DNA of 64,000 nucleotides from contig JAUCEF010000010.1 of NCBI GenBank assembly GCA_033558025.1, positions 397,001-461,000 of the forward strand. The letters are read 5' to 3'. The notes under the pieces are model-generated. The model made no database searches, had not been told where the DNA came from, and worked only from the letters and a program-made list of their open reading frames with translations. Made by a program: the position numbers and the translations under genes. This document shows, in pieces, positions 1 to 9,939 of the stretch (position 1 is the first letter of the stretch; each line of letters opens with the position of its first letter). This DNA is from Phytophthora sp. 'mugwort'. Taxonomy: Eukaryota; Oomycota; Peronosporomycetes; Peronosporales; Peronosporaceae.

Positions 1-2
1 TG

Positions 3-332
3 CTCAACGGGCTACTCTGGGTGGCTTTCGGCACCATTGAGGGCGACTATTACGTGCTCACACCCAATGCCATCGGGTCCGTGCTCAGCGCCGCGCAAGT
101 GTCGCTCTACTTCATCTACTGTAACACGGAAGAGTCTCGTCAAGAGGAGGCAGAGATTCAGGTTCGTGCGGCTGCGAGCAAGACCATCAACGTCAGTTCC
201 ACAAGCTCCTACGGCAGTTTAACCAAGGCTCCGCCAGTGACGTTCTTCGTCCCCAACACATACCACTCGGTCGTCGATGTGCAAGCGCAACGTGAGAAGG
301 AACCGTTGCTGGTGGTGGCCGCTGCTAACTAG
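3..332 (+). CDS. SWEET-type (MtN3/saliva) sugar transporter, 3' end only
   Basis: This is the C-terminal part of a membrane protein cut by the left window edge. The frame is open from base 3 and stops at TAG 330-332. The first visible residues (LNGLLWVAFG, then a short polar loop, then TPNAIG and a hydrophobic stretch ending LYFIYC) match the last two helices of the MtN3/saliva repeat of SWEET bidirectional sugar transporters, including the conserved Pro-Asn before the final helix. A polar tail of about 65 residues follows, as expected for a cytosolic C-terminus. The apparent start at base 21 is a GTG inside the frame, not a real start. Family assignment rests on a short segment; the rest of the gene lies outside the window. 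It converges on the mucin-like gene, with only about 93 bp between stops. Confidence 0.7.
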   Translation, partial: LNGLLWVAFGTIEGDYYVLTPNAIGSVLSAAQVSLYFIYCNTEESRQEEAEIQVRAAASKTINVSSTSSYGSLTKAPPVTFFVPNTYHSVVDVQAQREKEPLLVVAAAN

Positions 333-425
333 TAAACGAGATAAGTCTTCAAATGAATGTTTGTTGTTTGTTAAGACTACGAAAACTGGTGTTCGGTTTC
401 ATTTTCATGCGCTCACTCGCGGTCT

Positions 426-3400
426 TTACTTGCCCACACACAAGCTGGTCGACGAGTCCCACTTGCACGACAGGAACATGGCGTTGCAAAAGAATTTGCT
501 CTGGAACTTGCTGCAGAACGAGCTGCCAGGCGTCGGCGTCGGGGTGGGGGCCACCGTGGTTGGTTGAGGAATCGGCGCATCCGTTGGCGCCGCTGTGGGT
601 GCTTCTGTTGGATCGACCGTAGGGACGGAAGTCTCAGGCAAAGTCGTCGCAGAAGGGGTTGTCGTAGCAGGCGCCATCGTGTCCGGCAGCGACGTTACCG
701 GACACGGAGTCGTCGCCGAAGGGGTTGTCGTGGCAGGCGCCGTCGTGTCAGGCAGCGACGTTACCGGGCATGGCGTCGTCACCGATGGCGTCGTTGTCGC
801 CGGCGCCGTCGTGTCCGGCAGCGAGGTTACCGGACACGGAGTCGTCGCCGAAGGGGTTGTCGTGGCAGGCGCCGTCGTGTCAGGCAGCGACGTTACCGGG
901 CATGGCGTCGTCACCGATGGCGTCGTTGTCGCCGGCGCCGTCGTGTCCGGCAGCGACGTTACCGGACACGGAGTCGTCGCCGAAGGGGTTGTCGTGGCAG
1001 GCGCCGTCGTGTCCGGCAGCGAGGTTACCTGACACGGAGTCGTCGCCGAAGGGGTTGTCGTGGCAGGCGCCGTCGTGTCCGGCAGCGACGTTACCGGACA
1101 CGGAGTCGTCGCCGAAGGGGTTGTCGTGGCAGGCGCCGTCGTGTCAGGCAGCGACGTTACCGGGCATGGCGTCGTCACCGATGGCGTCGTTGTCGCCGGC
1201 GCCGTCGTGTCCGGCAGCGACGTTACCGGACACGGAGTCGTCGCCGAAGGGGTTGTCGTGGCAGGCGCCGTCGTGTCAGGCAGCGACGTTACCGGACACG
1301 GAGTCGTCGCCGAAGGGGTTGTCGTGGCAGGCGCCGTCGTGTCCGGCAGCGAGGTTACCGGACACGGAGTCGTCGCCGAAGGGGTTGTCGTGGCAGGCGC
1401 CGTCGTGTCAGGCAGCGACGTTACCGGGCATGGCGTCGTCACCGATGGCGTCGTTGTCGCCGGCGCCGTCGTGTCCGGCAGCGACGTTACCGGACACGGA
1501 GTCGTCGCCGAAGGGGTTGTCGTGGCAGGCGCCGTCGTGTCAGGCAGCGACGTTACCGGGCATGGCGTCGTCACCGATGGCGTCGTTGTCGCCGGCGCCG
1601 TCGTGTCCGGCAGCGACGTTACCGGACACGGAGTCGTCGCCGAAGGGGTTGTCGTGGCAGGCGCCGTCGTGTCAGGCAGCGACGTTACCGGGCATGGCGT
1701 CGTCACCGATGGCGTCGTTGTCGCCGGCGCCGTCGTGTCCGGCAGCGACGTTACCGGACACGGAGTCGTCGCCGAAGGGGTTGTCGTGGCAGGCGCCGTC
1801 GTGTCAGGCAGCGACGTTACCGGGCATGGCGTCGTCACCGATGGCGTCGTTGTCGCCGGCGCCGTCGTGTCCGGCAGCGACGTTACCGGACACGGAGTCG
1901 TCGCCGAAGGGGTTGTCGTGGCAGGCGCCGTCGTGTCAGGCAGCGACGTTACCGGACACGGAGTCGTCGCCGAAGGGGTTGTCGTGGCAGGCGCCGTCGT
2001 GTCCGGCAGCGAGGTTACCGGACACGGAGTCGTCGCCGAAGGGGTTGTCGTGGCAGGCGCCGTCGTGTCAGGCAGCGACGTTACCGGGCATGGCGTCGTC
2101 ACCGATGGCGTCGTTGTCGCCGGCGCCGTCGTGTCCGGCAGCGACGTTACCGGACACGGAGTCGTCGCCGAAGGGGTTGTCGTGGCAGGCGCCGTCGTGT
2201 CAGGCAGCGACGTTACCGGGCATGGCGTCGTCACCGATGGCGTCGTTGTCGCCGGCGCCGTCGTGTCCGGCAGCGACGTTACCGGACACGGAGTCGTCGC
2301 CGAAGGGGTTGTCGTGGCAGGCGCCGTCGTGTCAGGCAGCGACGTTACCGGGCATGGCGTCGTCACCGATGGCGTCGTTGTCGCCGGCGCCGTCGTGTCC
2401 GGCAGCGACGTTACCGGACACGGAGTCGTCGCCGAAGGGGTTGTCGTGGCAGGCGCCGTCGTGTCCGGCAGCGACGTTACCGGACACGGAGTCGTCGCCG
2501 AAGGGGTTGTCGTGGCAGGCGCCGTCGTGTCAGGCAGCGACGTTACCGGGCATGGCGTCGTCACCGATGGCGTCGTTGTCGCCGGCGCCGTCGTGTCCGG
2601 CAGCGACGTTACCGGACACGGAGTCGTCGCCGAAGGGGTTGTCGTGGCAGGCGCCGTCGTGTCAGGCAGCGACGTTACCGGGCATGGCGTCGTCACCGAT
2701 GGCGTCGTTGTCGCCGGCGCCGTCGTGTCCGGCAGCGACGTTACCGGACACGGAGTCGTCGCCGAAGGGGTTGTCGTGGCAGGCGCCGTCGTGTCAGGCA
2801 GCGACGTTACCGGGCATGGCGTCGTCACCGATGGCGTCGTTGTCGCCGGCGCCGTCGTGTCCGGCAGCGAGGTTACCGGACACGGAGTCGTCGCCGAAGG
2901 GGTTGTCGTGGCAGGCGCCGTCGTGTCAGGCAGCGACGTTACCGGGCATGGCGTCGTCACCGATGGCGTCGTTGTCGCCGGCGCCGTCGTGTCCGGCAGC
3001 GAGGTTACCGGACACGGAGTTGTCGACGAACTTGAGGATCCGGTTCCGGAGGCACTCGTATCTGGCAAAGATGTAACGGGACACGGTGTTGTTGTCGAAC
3101 TTGAAGATCCAGCCTTAGAATCGTCGGTATCAGGTAGAGAAGTTATGGGGCAGGGCGTTGCTGCCGTGCTCGCGGAACCTGTTTGGGACGACTTCGTGTC
3201 TGGAAGCGACGTCACGGGGCACGGGGTCGTGGCGCTAGATGAATCTGAAGCAGGCGCCCCCGTGTCCGGGAGCGAAGTCACTGGGCATGGGGTAGTCGTC
3301 GACCCAGACGACCCGGCTGTAGATGCCTTCGTATCAGGAAGAGCAGTAATTGGGCACGGCGTGGTCGAGCCCGCATCAGAAGCCACGGAATCCGGCAGAG

Positions 3401-3950
3401 ACGTTACCGGGCAAGGCGTCGTCGCTGAGGCTTCCGAGCTCTCCGAAGCACCTGTATCCGGCAGCGAGGTCATGGGACCAGGCGTGGTGGCTTCCGCGTC
3501 CGGTAGAGAAGTAACGGGACACGGCGTTGTGATCTCTGTGCCTGGGAGAAAAGTCACTGGACACGGGGTTATCGATTCATTCGTGTCCGGCATACTCGTC
3601 ACAGGACATGGGGTCGTCTCGTTCGATGCGCTGCTGTTAGTACAGCCCACGGAAGGGAACACGCAGCCCCACGTGTCGCCGTTTACGATGGTGCACTCGG
3701 CGTTTTCCTGTGCTACACACTGCGATCCGTCGTATGACGGCAAGTACGCGTGGCAGTCGGTCGTGGCCACGTCGCCCTTAAGTGGGCAGGCGGTCCCGGC
3801 GGGGGCTGCCCCCGCACCGGAGCAGATTGCGCCGCGCGAGTCCGCGAGCGTGTAAGTGGCGTCTCTGCAGACTGAGACGTCCGTGTCGGCCGAGACGACG
3901 ACGGCCGCGACGGCTATCGCCGCGGCCAGGAGCGTCGTGCTGATCTTCAT
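426..3950 (-). CDS. Secreted mucin-like Thr/Pro/Cys repeat protein (long paralogue)
   Basis: The protein is about 1174 residues from the ATG at 3950; the frame extends 11 codons further up, but only with a TTG. A clear signal peptide ([11 protein letters not shown]..., cleavage near VSA-DTD) precedes a domain with 8 cysteines at about residues 22-110, shared almost word for word with the gene at 9940-11634. Next come degenerate [12 protein letters not shown] units and then about 36 tandem 22-residue units with core [11 protein letters not shown]. The end is Pro/Thr-rich with a short 4-Cys tail (SSFCSKF...CKWD...LCVGK). Each repeat has one Pro-flanked cysteine among many Thr/Ser, so heavy O-glycosylation and disulfide cross-linking outside the cell are plausible, but this is inference. 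No named family was recognised. A near-consensus oomycete core promoter lies 50 bp upstream. Confidence 0.85.
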   Translation of the reverse strand: MKISTTLLAAAIAVAAVVVSADTDVSVCRDATYTLADSRGAICSGAGAAPAGTACPLKGDVATTDCHAYLPSYDGSQCVAQENAECTIVNGDTWGCVFPSVGCTNSSASNETTPCPVTSMPDTNESITPCPVTFLPGTEITTPCPVTSLPDAEATTPGPMTSLPDTGASESSEASATTPCPVTSLPDSVASDAGSTTPCPITALPDTKASTAGSSGSTTTPCPVTSLPDTGAPASDSSSATTPCPVTSLPDTKSSQTGSASTAATPCPITSLPDTDDSKAGSSSSTTTPCPVTSLPDTSASGTGSSSSSTTPCPVTSLPDTTAPATTTPSVTTPCPVTSLPDTTAPATTTPSATTPCPVTSLPDTTAPATTTPSVTTPCPVTSLPDTTAPATTTPSATTPCPVTSLPDTTAPATTTPSVTTPCPVTSLPDTTAPATTTPSATTPCPVTSLPDTTAPATTTPSVTTPCPVTSLPDTTAPATTTPSATTPCPVTSLPDTTAPATTTPSATTPCPVTSLPDTTAPATTTPSVTTPCPVTSLPDTTAPATTTPSATTPCPVTSLPDTTAPATTTPSVTTPCPVTSLPDTTAPATTTPSATTPCPVTSLPDTTAPATTTPSVTTPCPVTSLPDTTAPATTTPSATTPCPVTSLPDTTAPATTTPSATTPCPVTSLPDTTAPATTTPSATTPCPVTSLPDTTAPATTTPSVTTPCPVTSLPDTTAPATTTPSATTPCPVTSLPDTTAPATTTPSVTTPCPVTSLPDTTAPATTTPSATTPCPVTSLPDTTAPATTTPSVTTPCPVTSLPDTTAPATTTPSATTPCPVTSLPDTTAPATTTPSVTTPCPVTSLPDTTAPATTTPSATTPCPVTSLPDTTAPATTTPSATTPCPVTSLPDTTAPATTTPSATTPCPVTSLPDTTAPATTTPSVTTPCPVTSLPDTTAPATTTPSATTPCPVTSLPDTTAPATTTPSATTPCQVTSLPDTTAPATTTPSATTPCPVTSLPDTTAPATTTPSVTTPCPVTSLPDTTAPATTTPSATTPCPVTSLPDTTAPATTTPSVTTPCPVTSLPDTTAPATTTPSATTPCPVTSLPDTMAPATTTPSATTLPETSVPTVDPTEAPTAAPTDAPIPQPTTVAPTPTPTPGSSFCSKFQSKFFCNAMFLSCKWDSSTSLCVGK
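650..3019 (-). repeat. 66-bp coding minisatellite with 132-bp higher-order period
   Basis: About 36 nearly identical 66-bp units encode [10 protein letters not shown](V/A)[11 protein letters not shown]. Two unit types, Val and Ala, mostly alternate and also differ at synonymous sites, giving a 132-bp higher-order repeat. The alternation breaks in several places where Ala units run together. One unit has Q for P (CQVTS), and the last unit is degenerate. The unit length is a multiple of three with no stops in any frame, so long false frames appear on both strands. The pattern indicates expansion by unequal crossing-over of two-unit blocks. Confidence 0.95.
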
Positions 3951-3999
3951 CCTGTTCCCTGTCAAGCTGATCCGTCGACTCAAAGTCTCTCCAGAGGAG

Positions 4000-4015
4000 G
4001 AAATGGGAAGTGAGC
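4000..4015 (-). promoter_or_regulatory. Oomycete Inr+FPR core promoter of the long mucin-like gene
   Basis: On the minus strand the sequence reads GCTCACTTCCCATTTC, which fits the published oomycete core GCTCATTYYNCAWTTT at 14 of 16 positions. It lies 50 bp upstream of the ATG at 3950, giving a short leader typical of oomycete genes. The start site is expected within TCACTTCC. The match is seen in the sequence; function is inferred. Confidence 0.7.
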
Positions 4016-5140
4016 GGTATCCATAGTATCAGGCTCAGACGCAGCATGGCCTCGCACGGCGCTGCCGCGCCAATGCTCCATGGTGGATACCTACAAGCGG
4101 CACTGGGGGATCCTTGTCTTGTCTTGCTTGAACAGGTTGACTATGCCAGAAACGGGCGTGTTGTGACTTCCGAGTGCAGAGCCGCCACGAGAACCGAAGC
4201 AGACGCAAGTGTCCCGCTGCTCAGATGCTCGCGAGACCAGGTCGCTCTGGTTGAGACAGGTGTGACTGATGGCTTCACTGGGCAACTATTCTGACATGCA
4301 GTAGTATACAGTACATGTATACATGTACTGTACTACATGTACTGCTGGAGAACGGTCCGTTCGCATCGGGGCAAAACGACTCATTTAACGAGGTGCAGCT
4401 CCGGAGCGGAGCGCATCCGTTCGATACCCCTCCTGGTAGGGCCTACAGTAGGCTACCCTCCTCCCCAATAATACACGTCTTCATGGTGAGCGGGATCTCG
4501 AATTAAGATTCTTGATCATGGCCGCTCGACGTTAAACAGAGAGAAATTATACAATGTACAGTACACTTCTCCGTTACGACGCGAGTCATCGACAGGACGC
4601 CGTCCGTCGTAGACTCCCTGGTGATAGTCACCACCTCGTTGCTCGCGAGGGAATGTGAAAAATCGACAGCATTTGTGAAAGCTCCACAAGAGCTGGGCAA
4701 AATCCACGAAGGTGGTATAGGGCAATTTACCCTATACCCCTCGCGAGCGGAAGAGTGGCTGAGGGCTCACAATCAAAGAGCCGGCCCAGCCACACACACG
4801 TCGCCGCCGCGCGTACCGGAACTCCAAAGCTCCGCCCCGTGCCGTGTGCGGGTAGCTGCTGCGTCCGCGTGCAGTGTGTGTTGCTGCCGGCATCGCCGCG
4901 TACCCCAGCGTACTGTAGACTGGTATTGCTACTTGCCGTTTGCTGCAGCGTACAGCCCCAGCGTACTGTAGACGCGTACTACTCCAGCCGCTTCCGTGTT
5001 CCCTGTGTACACAGCGTAGAGAAAGTGTTAGCGTTAGCGATGGATTAATTGTACTTAAGGTTGGTACAACTGGTTGAAGTGGGTGACTTCGTGGCATTGA
5101 CCTTTCCGTAAACCACCTTGTGAAGAAACCGAGAAGGTCT
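4016..5140. other. Intergenic, no gene seen; two palindromes
   Basis: No convincing coding region was found. The stretch holds a 26-bp perfect palindrome at 4307-4332, a hairpin at 4714-4738 (GGTATAGGG, 7-bp loop, CCCTATACC), and two copies of CCCCAGCGTACTGTAGAC near 4911 and 4956. The hairpin could mark the left end of the MULE that follows, but no matching right end was found. Confidence 0.5.
4307..4332. repeat. 26-bp perfect palindrome
   Basis: The sequence is self-complementary around the 4319/4320 bond, with arms of 13 bp built from GTACATGTA and its complement. ACATGTACTG recurs just downstream. It is not tied to a gene and may be an old transposon terminus or a cruciform-prone site. 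Confidence 0.6.
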
Positions 5141-6619
5141 ATGGACCTGTACCGTCAAGAAGACTTCTCACTGGCGTCTGCCATTGACAGTGAAGCCGCA
5201 GTGCTGGTATTTCGTGGAGCTTGCAACGACGTAGATTCTTACAAGGACTCTGATGCGTTACCTACCCACATCGCAGCACATTCGCAAGGAGTGTAGACTT
5301 TCCAAAGGCGAGAGTATGGTGAGCTACATCAAGGATTTAGCAGAAGATAGTATTGGCGATGGAGTGGCCTGTTTTGACCAAAGCAGGTTGTCGTCGGCGT
5401 TTCGACACCTTACATGCTGCAATTGCTTCGTCATGCTGCAGATCATGTTCTTCATATCGATGTGACGCACAAATTGAACCAGTCGGGTTATCCTACAACA
5501 GTTGTTGGACTGTCATACGCATCTCGGAGCTTTTACCCGGTTGCATTCTTCGTGACTTCGCAAGTTACGGGGCCGGTAATGAGCATCGCACTGACCCATC
5601 TTTTTGAAACATACAAGAAACTTACTGGTGAACTGCCCGAGGTGAGCTACTGTATGACTGATGCTGATAAGGTCCAGTTCAATGCTGTGAGGTCTGTTGT
5701 CGCATTCAAAACCCAGAACATCGCGGAGATGGTATACCTTATGTGCTTCTTTCACGTGGTAAAACATGCTGGAGAGCATGCTTTAGGATTGACTGGAAAT
5801 TCATATTCCTGATTTTTCACCACCTCTACGAAATGCATTTTGCACGAGATGCCCAACAATTTAAGCTGCTATCAGAAGAAGCGATCAAGAAGTGAACAGT
5901 GGTCCCAGAGCTGCGTAAATTCGCTGATTATTTCAAGAAACAGTGGCTGGGTTCACAGTTTTCTAATTGGGCAGTGTTTTTTGCACGCCTCCAGGATATG
6001 CTACTACGAACAACCCGGTTGAGACGTTCAACAGGACAATCAAGCAAGACTACACATTCCACTCGCTGGTTAAACTGGTTGGGTTGATGGATCGCCTACA
6101 ATTGATGTGTCGCCACTGGTCTCGTGATCAGTGTGCGCTAAAGCATATATCTATACCTAATCGAGAAGTGCTGAACCGCGAGAAAAAAAATATCTGAGAA
6201 GAAAGCGCTTTGGGGCAGTACAGACACAATTCACTAGCGTTAACTTTCTACTTGTATGTGAAGAAAATTCCAACATCCTCTATATTTGCCAGCGCCAAGA
6301 GGAAGAGGAGGACGTTCAAGAAAATTGGAGCTGGAGGAAACTGTGCCCCATGTTGAAGAAACACCACAAAAAGCGTATGGAGTTGCATGACCAAGCTATT
6401 CAGGGATGGGGAGTAGATACCGAGTCAAACGCGTGCCCTTGTCGCTCGTGGTTCAAGTATGGAACCTGTGTTCATGTGGTGGCAGCGTTGTGCCTCGCTG
6501 GTCGTCCGATTCCAGGTGTACCTATCCCAAAGAGGAGGTTTGTCAATAGACGTAGTCGAATTGGTCGTGGAAGACCAGGTACAGTGAGCCCTGTACTGTC
6601 GTTAGAGTACGAAAATTAA
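5141..6619 (+). pseudogene. Broken Mutator-like (MULE) transposase with SWIM zinc finger
   Basis: Pieces of one transposase lie in order in different frames. The first is an N-terminal fragment from ATG 5141, which stops at 5294. A core follows at about 5414-5812 with HIDVTHKLN, then FYPVAFFV, then YCMTDADK and CFFHVVKHA, matching the catalytic region of MULE transposases. Near 5985-6075 PPGYATTNNPVETFNRTIK reads as the helical part before the C-terminus. At 6350-6619 a SWIM finger appears (CPC, then CVH: CxC..CxH), followed by a basic tail. Stops and frameshifts at about 5294, 5410, 5812 and 5895 show the gene is dead. Terminal inverted repeats and target duplications were not found. The flanks are AT-rich, as in old DNA transposons. 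Confidence 0.75.
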
Positions 6620-7913
6620 CACCTTCCTTCGTGCAACTTGGCTTAGTTAAATTCAAATGTTTCTCTTTCATCCCTCAAGTTTTCATAAGCAGATTTTATT
6701 ATCCCGGATATGTATGTGCTCACACGATGCGCAGTGAACTGACCCTATAGAGCAAATATATGTCTGAATGTTGATCTCGTCCTTTGCACATTCATAATGC
6801 ACGACAACAATAATCTAGCTATTTAATAAACCTAAGATTTGCACCCTCTAATTTCCACGAGCACTTTTTTATACAATTGAGTAGTCGATGATTAGTTTAA
6901 CAAAGTGTACATTGAAGTCATAGAACAGGTATGTCTGGAAACTCGTATGTTTAGGTATGCCCATACAGTAGCATTCAGGATTATGTAACATAGCAACAAG
7001 GTTTTAGAACAATTCTGATTTTGTACCCCATCCTGGTCAAATATGACTAGAACACGATTTTTGTTATCCCACTTGCGTGCCTCCGCTTGAACCGATAATA
7101 TAAGGCAGATATATATAGAGATAGCGGTTGTAGGGATTTAAGTTACCAAATTTCTCACCTTCAGGAGTAAGTCTTTTGCTCTCCATGATAGGGAACAGTA
7201 TCTTCAATGCAAACCCGAGTTGGATTAGGTATATTACTCGTTGTGGAATTTCATGAATAGAGCGATTGCGCTATTAGAATCTTCTAAGGAGTCGCTACAG
7301 ATTTCAGTGGAGAATCACACACCCGAACCGTTATCGTTGATATTGCCTAATACACCGCGATGATAACTATAATTGACACTGATGTTAAATGTTGTCTATA
7401 AATCAGACGTAATAGCATGTAAACAGCTTGTTGCAACGGATCATGTTTGTCCATATATTTCTGCTAGATGCGAGGGTGCAAAAAGCAATTGCGAATCTGG
7501 GTTGTATTACGTTTGTGAGTCAAAACTTACACAACATGAGGTCGATCACATGAACCAACTTATACAACATTACAAGCAAATGATGTCATAAACACCACAG
7601 CTGCAGTTTGTGGCATCGGTTGCCGTCGAGTGTCTGGGATGCAATACGTCTTTCAGAATCCATTCGTTTTCCCAATGTGAAACAGAAGACCGAGATTCAT
7701 AATATCAGGATCTTTACAGTATTATGATCTATACGATCGATAGCTCATGTACATGTGAGTACGCTGGTGGAGGAGGTTGAGATTCACACCTACATTAGCA
7801 CCCGAGGGGTCAAACCAAAATGTACTGAGGTGCAAATTGAGCATACGATATCTTCACTTCAAGTTGAAGATACAAAAATGGATAAAGTTTATAAATTCCA
7901 TTGCAAAAGAGAT
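6620..7913. other. AT-rich intergenic stretch, no supported gene
   Basis: The stretch is AT-rich compared with the flanking genes, with scattered stops on both strands. One 72-codon frame at 7373-7591 contains five cysteines but resembles nothing I recognise and is not called as a gene. It may contain the 3' part of the MULE. Confidence 0.5.
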
Positions 7914-9132
7914 TTATTTCTTTTTAGATTGTCTGGCGCGAGCTAGCTTCTCTGTCAGTCTCCTTTTCTTGTCCAATCTCGTCAGCGAACTACCACTTCG
8001 GGCTCTGGAGATGCCATCCATCTTCAGCTTCTTCAAAAACAGCTTCTTCTCCTCTTCGTACTGATCATCATCCCATTCATGACCATTCATGTACAGGTAC
8101 GCTGACAGCACTCTCATCCACGCCTGCTTGGAATCCTTCGTAACGCCGATCGCAGCCGAGTTGATGTAGCGATAGGTGCTAAGAGTGTCTTCGGCTCGAA
8201 TAATCACGCTACCTCCCACCATACCCCACTTTTCCTTGGTCTTCGTTCCCGCTGTGTAGCCGAGTCGAACAGGTGATAAACATAGATTGTTAACATAAAC
8301 AACGTCGCCAGGCATCTGCACGATCACACTGCTGTTGGAGTACTCCAGCATGCTATTCACCGTGTGATGCTCGTTCCGAATTCGAATGCTGCACACGGCC
8401 TTAAAACCCCGAAAAATAAACCAAATTTTGAACGTTTGGGTCATATACGGAATAAATGCGATGTTCCGACCGTGATCGACGTGCATCGGGGTTTCCCGGC
8501 TGCCAATTTGACCCCACATCTCGAACGGGTACACGCAAGCGTCACTTCTCTCAAAACTAAATTTGGACGTGTATGAACCATCGTTCAAATCAGCGTGATA
8601 TTTACTGCGGTCAGCTAATTTCTCCATGTCCTCAATAAAATCGGTCTCTTGTAGCTTGGTCCGCTTGTGATGAATAGAAAATTCTGTACTTGAGAAAGTG
8701 GGGGGCTGATGTGCGCTCGGGTTCAAAGCGATCTAAAATATCGTGGCGAATGCGATTCGGCTTCACGTTGTTGTCCTACGAGCTGTCGTGCCAGTCGCTT
8801 CATGCTAAGTGTAAGCTTCGATTTCTTCGGAGATGCCTCATCGGTGTTATGAGATCCAGAGCTGTATATGTCGCTTTTCTTGGCTTCTTGGCACGTCAAT
8901 ACTTTGATGTTCCACTTGCATGCTTGACCACAGTATTTTTCACAGCTCGAAGACTTGCAAGCTATAATTCGATAGCGCATTTGGTGGAAGTTCACGTTCA
9001 GGTCACAAATTTGGCATCTTACCAAATTGCTTGCAGGTGTGTATCTTCGTCTACAGCCGTCAAGAAATTTTTCGACACCGAGCTCACTAGGCGAAGACGA
9101 ATCGTTTTCCAGTCGTAGCTTCCAGATGCCAT
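7914..9132 (-). pseudogene. Zinc-finger plus JmjC-like (cupin) gene, frameshifted
   Basis: Two overlapping minus-strand frames look like one gene. The upstream frame (open to 8723; only TTG at 9025 or a differently framed ATG at 9132) carries a Cys-rich motif CQICD...CKSSSCEKYCGQACKW...LTC, a zinc-finger pattern. It ends in TGA where the second frame (7914-8726) opens; the second frame lacks an ATG near its start. The second part has PMHVDHGRN (HxD, residues 82-84 of that frame), then PGDVVYVNN and GMVGGSVII, resembling the JmjC/cupin fold. Where the distal histidine is expected the sequence reads LSPVRLGY, so catalysis is doubtful. The C-terminus is Lys/Arg-rich. Either a frameshift or an unseen intron separates the halves. 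The organisation suggests a repeated, possibly transposon-associated family. Family assignment is tentative. Confidence 0.45.
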
Positions 9133-9939
9133 CGTGCTACTGTTTGAATGGAGAGGACTCCTTTGGCGCCCACCCCGGGAAATATAATAAAAGGTGTGTA
9201 TGTTTTTATTCCATAGGGTCTAACTGGTAGAGGGAGCGATTGGTTAAAACTAATCCTTAAAAGTCGCCCGTTCCTTATTGGCTGAAAGCGCTCTCGTTAT
9301 GCCTTCGTGTGGATAGGTCCACAAGTCTATGGAATAGTTAGGACAGTTGTGGATGAGTTACTACGCTTGTGGATTTGTAACGTGTTCTCGTTGCTCGCCA
9401 TCCCAGCTTCAGGCTGCAGGTGATAAAAGCTCTCTCCGACGGTGCCAACTGAATCGCTGAAGCTGTTGTCTGCTGGTACACGCCCGTGTAACACGAGCAC
9501 TGCGTGGGCCACGCCGTGGCAGCGCTGTGCGAGGAGAACACGGGGAGAATATTTACTCTCCGAGAGAGACCACTACCTGATCTTCCGGTAGTTGAGCGGC
9601 AAGACGAAAGTGCGAGAACAGATGGTCAGAGCACTGGAACCGTGGCTCCAGCTGGAGTAAAAAACATGGTACCGGTATTCTTGTTCACGCGCGAAGAAAA
9701 CCAATCGCAGTTTTTGTAATGATGAATCATCATTCAAGACATGATCCTCGTAGGATTCAGTGCAGCCTCGACCACAAATGACTCATACTGCTACCCTTGC
9801 AAGCCACATAAAATTGAAGCGTAGAAAACAAAACTTCACGGATCCAATTTCCGAAGTTAACTAAATGAAGGTCCCAACAGCAATCAAAGCGTCGACAGTC
9901 TGCGCTCCAGCTGAAGCTTTAACTAAATTTACGGACACT
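9133..9939. other. Intergenic, nothing supported
   Basis: Only short unrelated frames are present. ATTCCATAG near 9210 and CTATGGAAT near 9329 form a weak inverted repeat around a region with several TGTGGAT motifs. This could be a small MITE remnant, but that is not established. Confidence 0.4.

Noticed and set aside
650..3019. CRISPR-like array
   Set aside because: Repeats are contiguous without unique spacers, lie in an open coding frame and are in a eukaryotic setting.
564..3855. Very long plus-strand open frames opposite the mucin-like gene (up to 931 codons)
   Set aside because: They arise because a 66-bp unit is a multiple of three and has no stop in any frame. They have no signal peptide, no domain and extreme composition (Arg-only or Val/Gly-only repeats). 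The minus frame has a signal peptide, Cys domains and a promoter.
7373..7591. 72-codon frame with several cysteines
   Set aside because: Lies in an AT-rich region with no recognisable motif, promoter or neighbour support; too short to call.
9504..9719. 71-codon plus frame in the gap before the short mucin-like gene
   Set aside because: No recognisable domain and no start or promoter context; consistent with chance.
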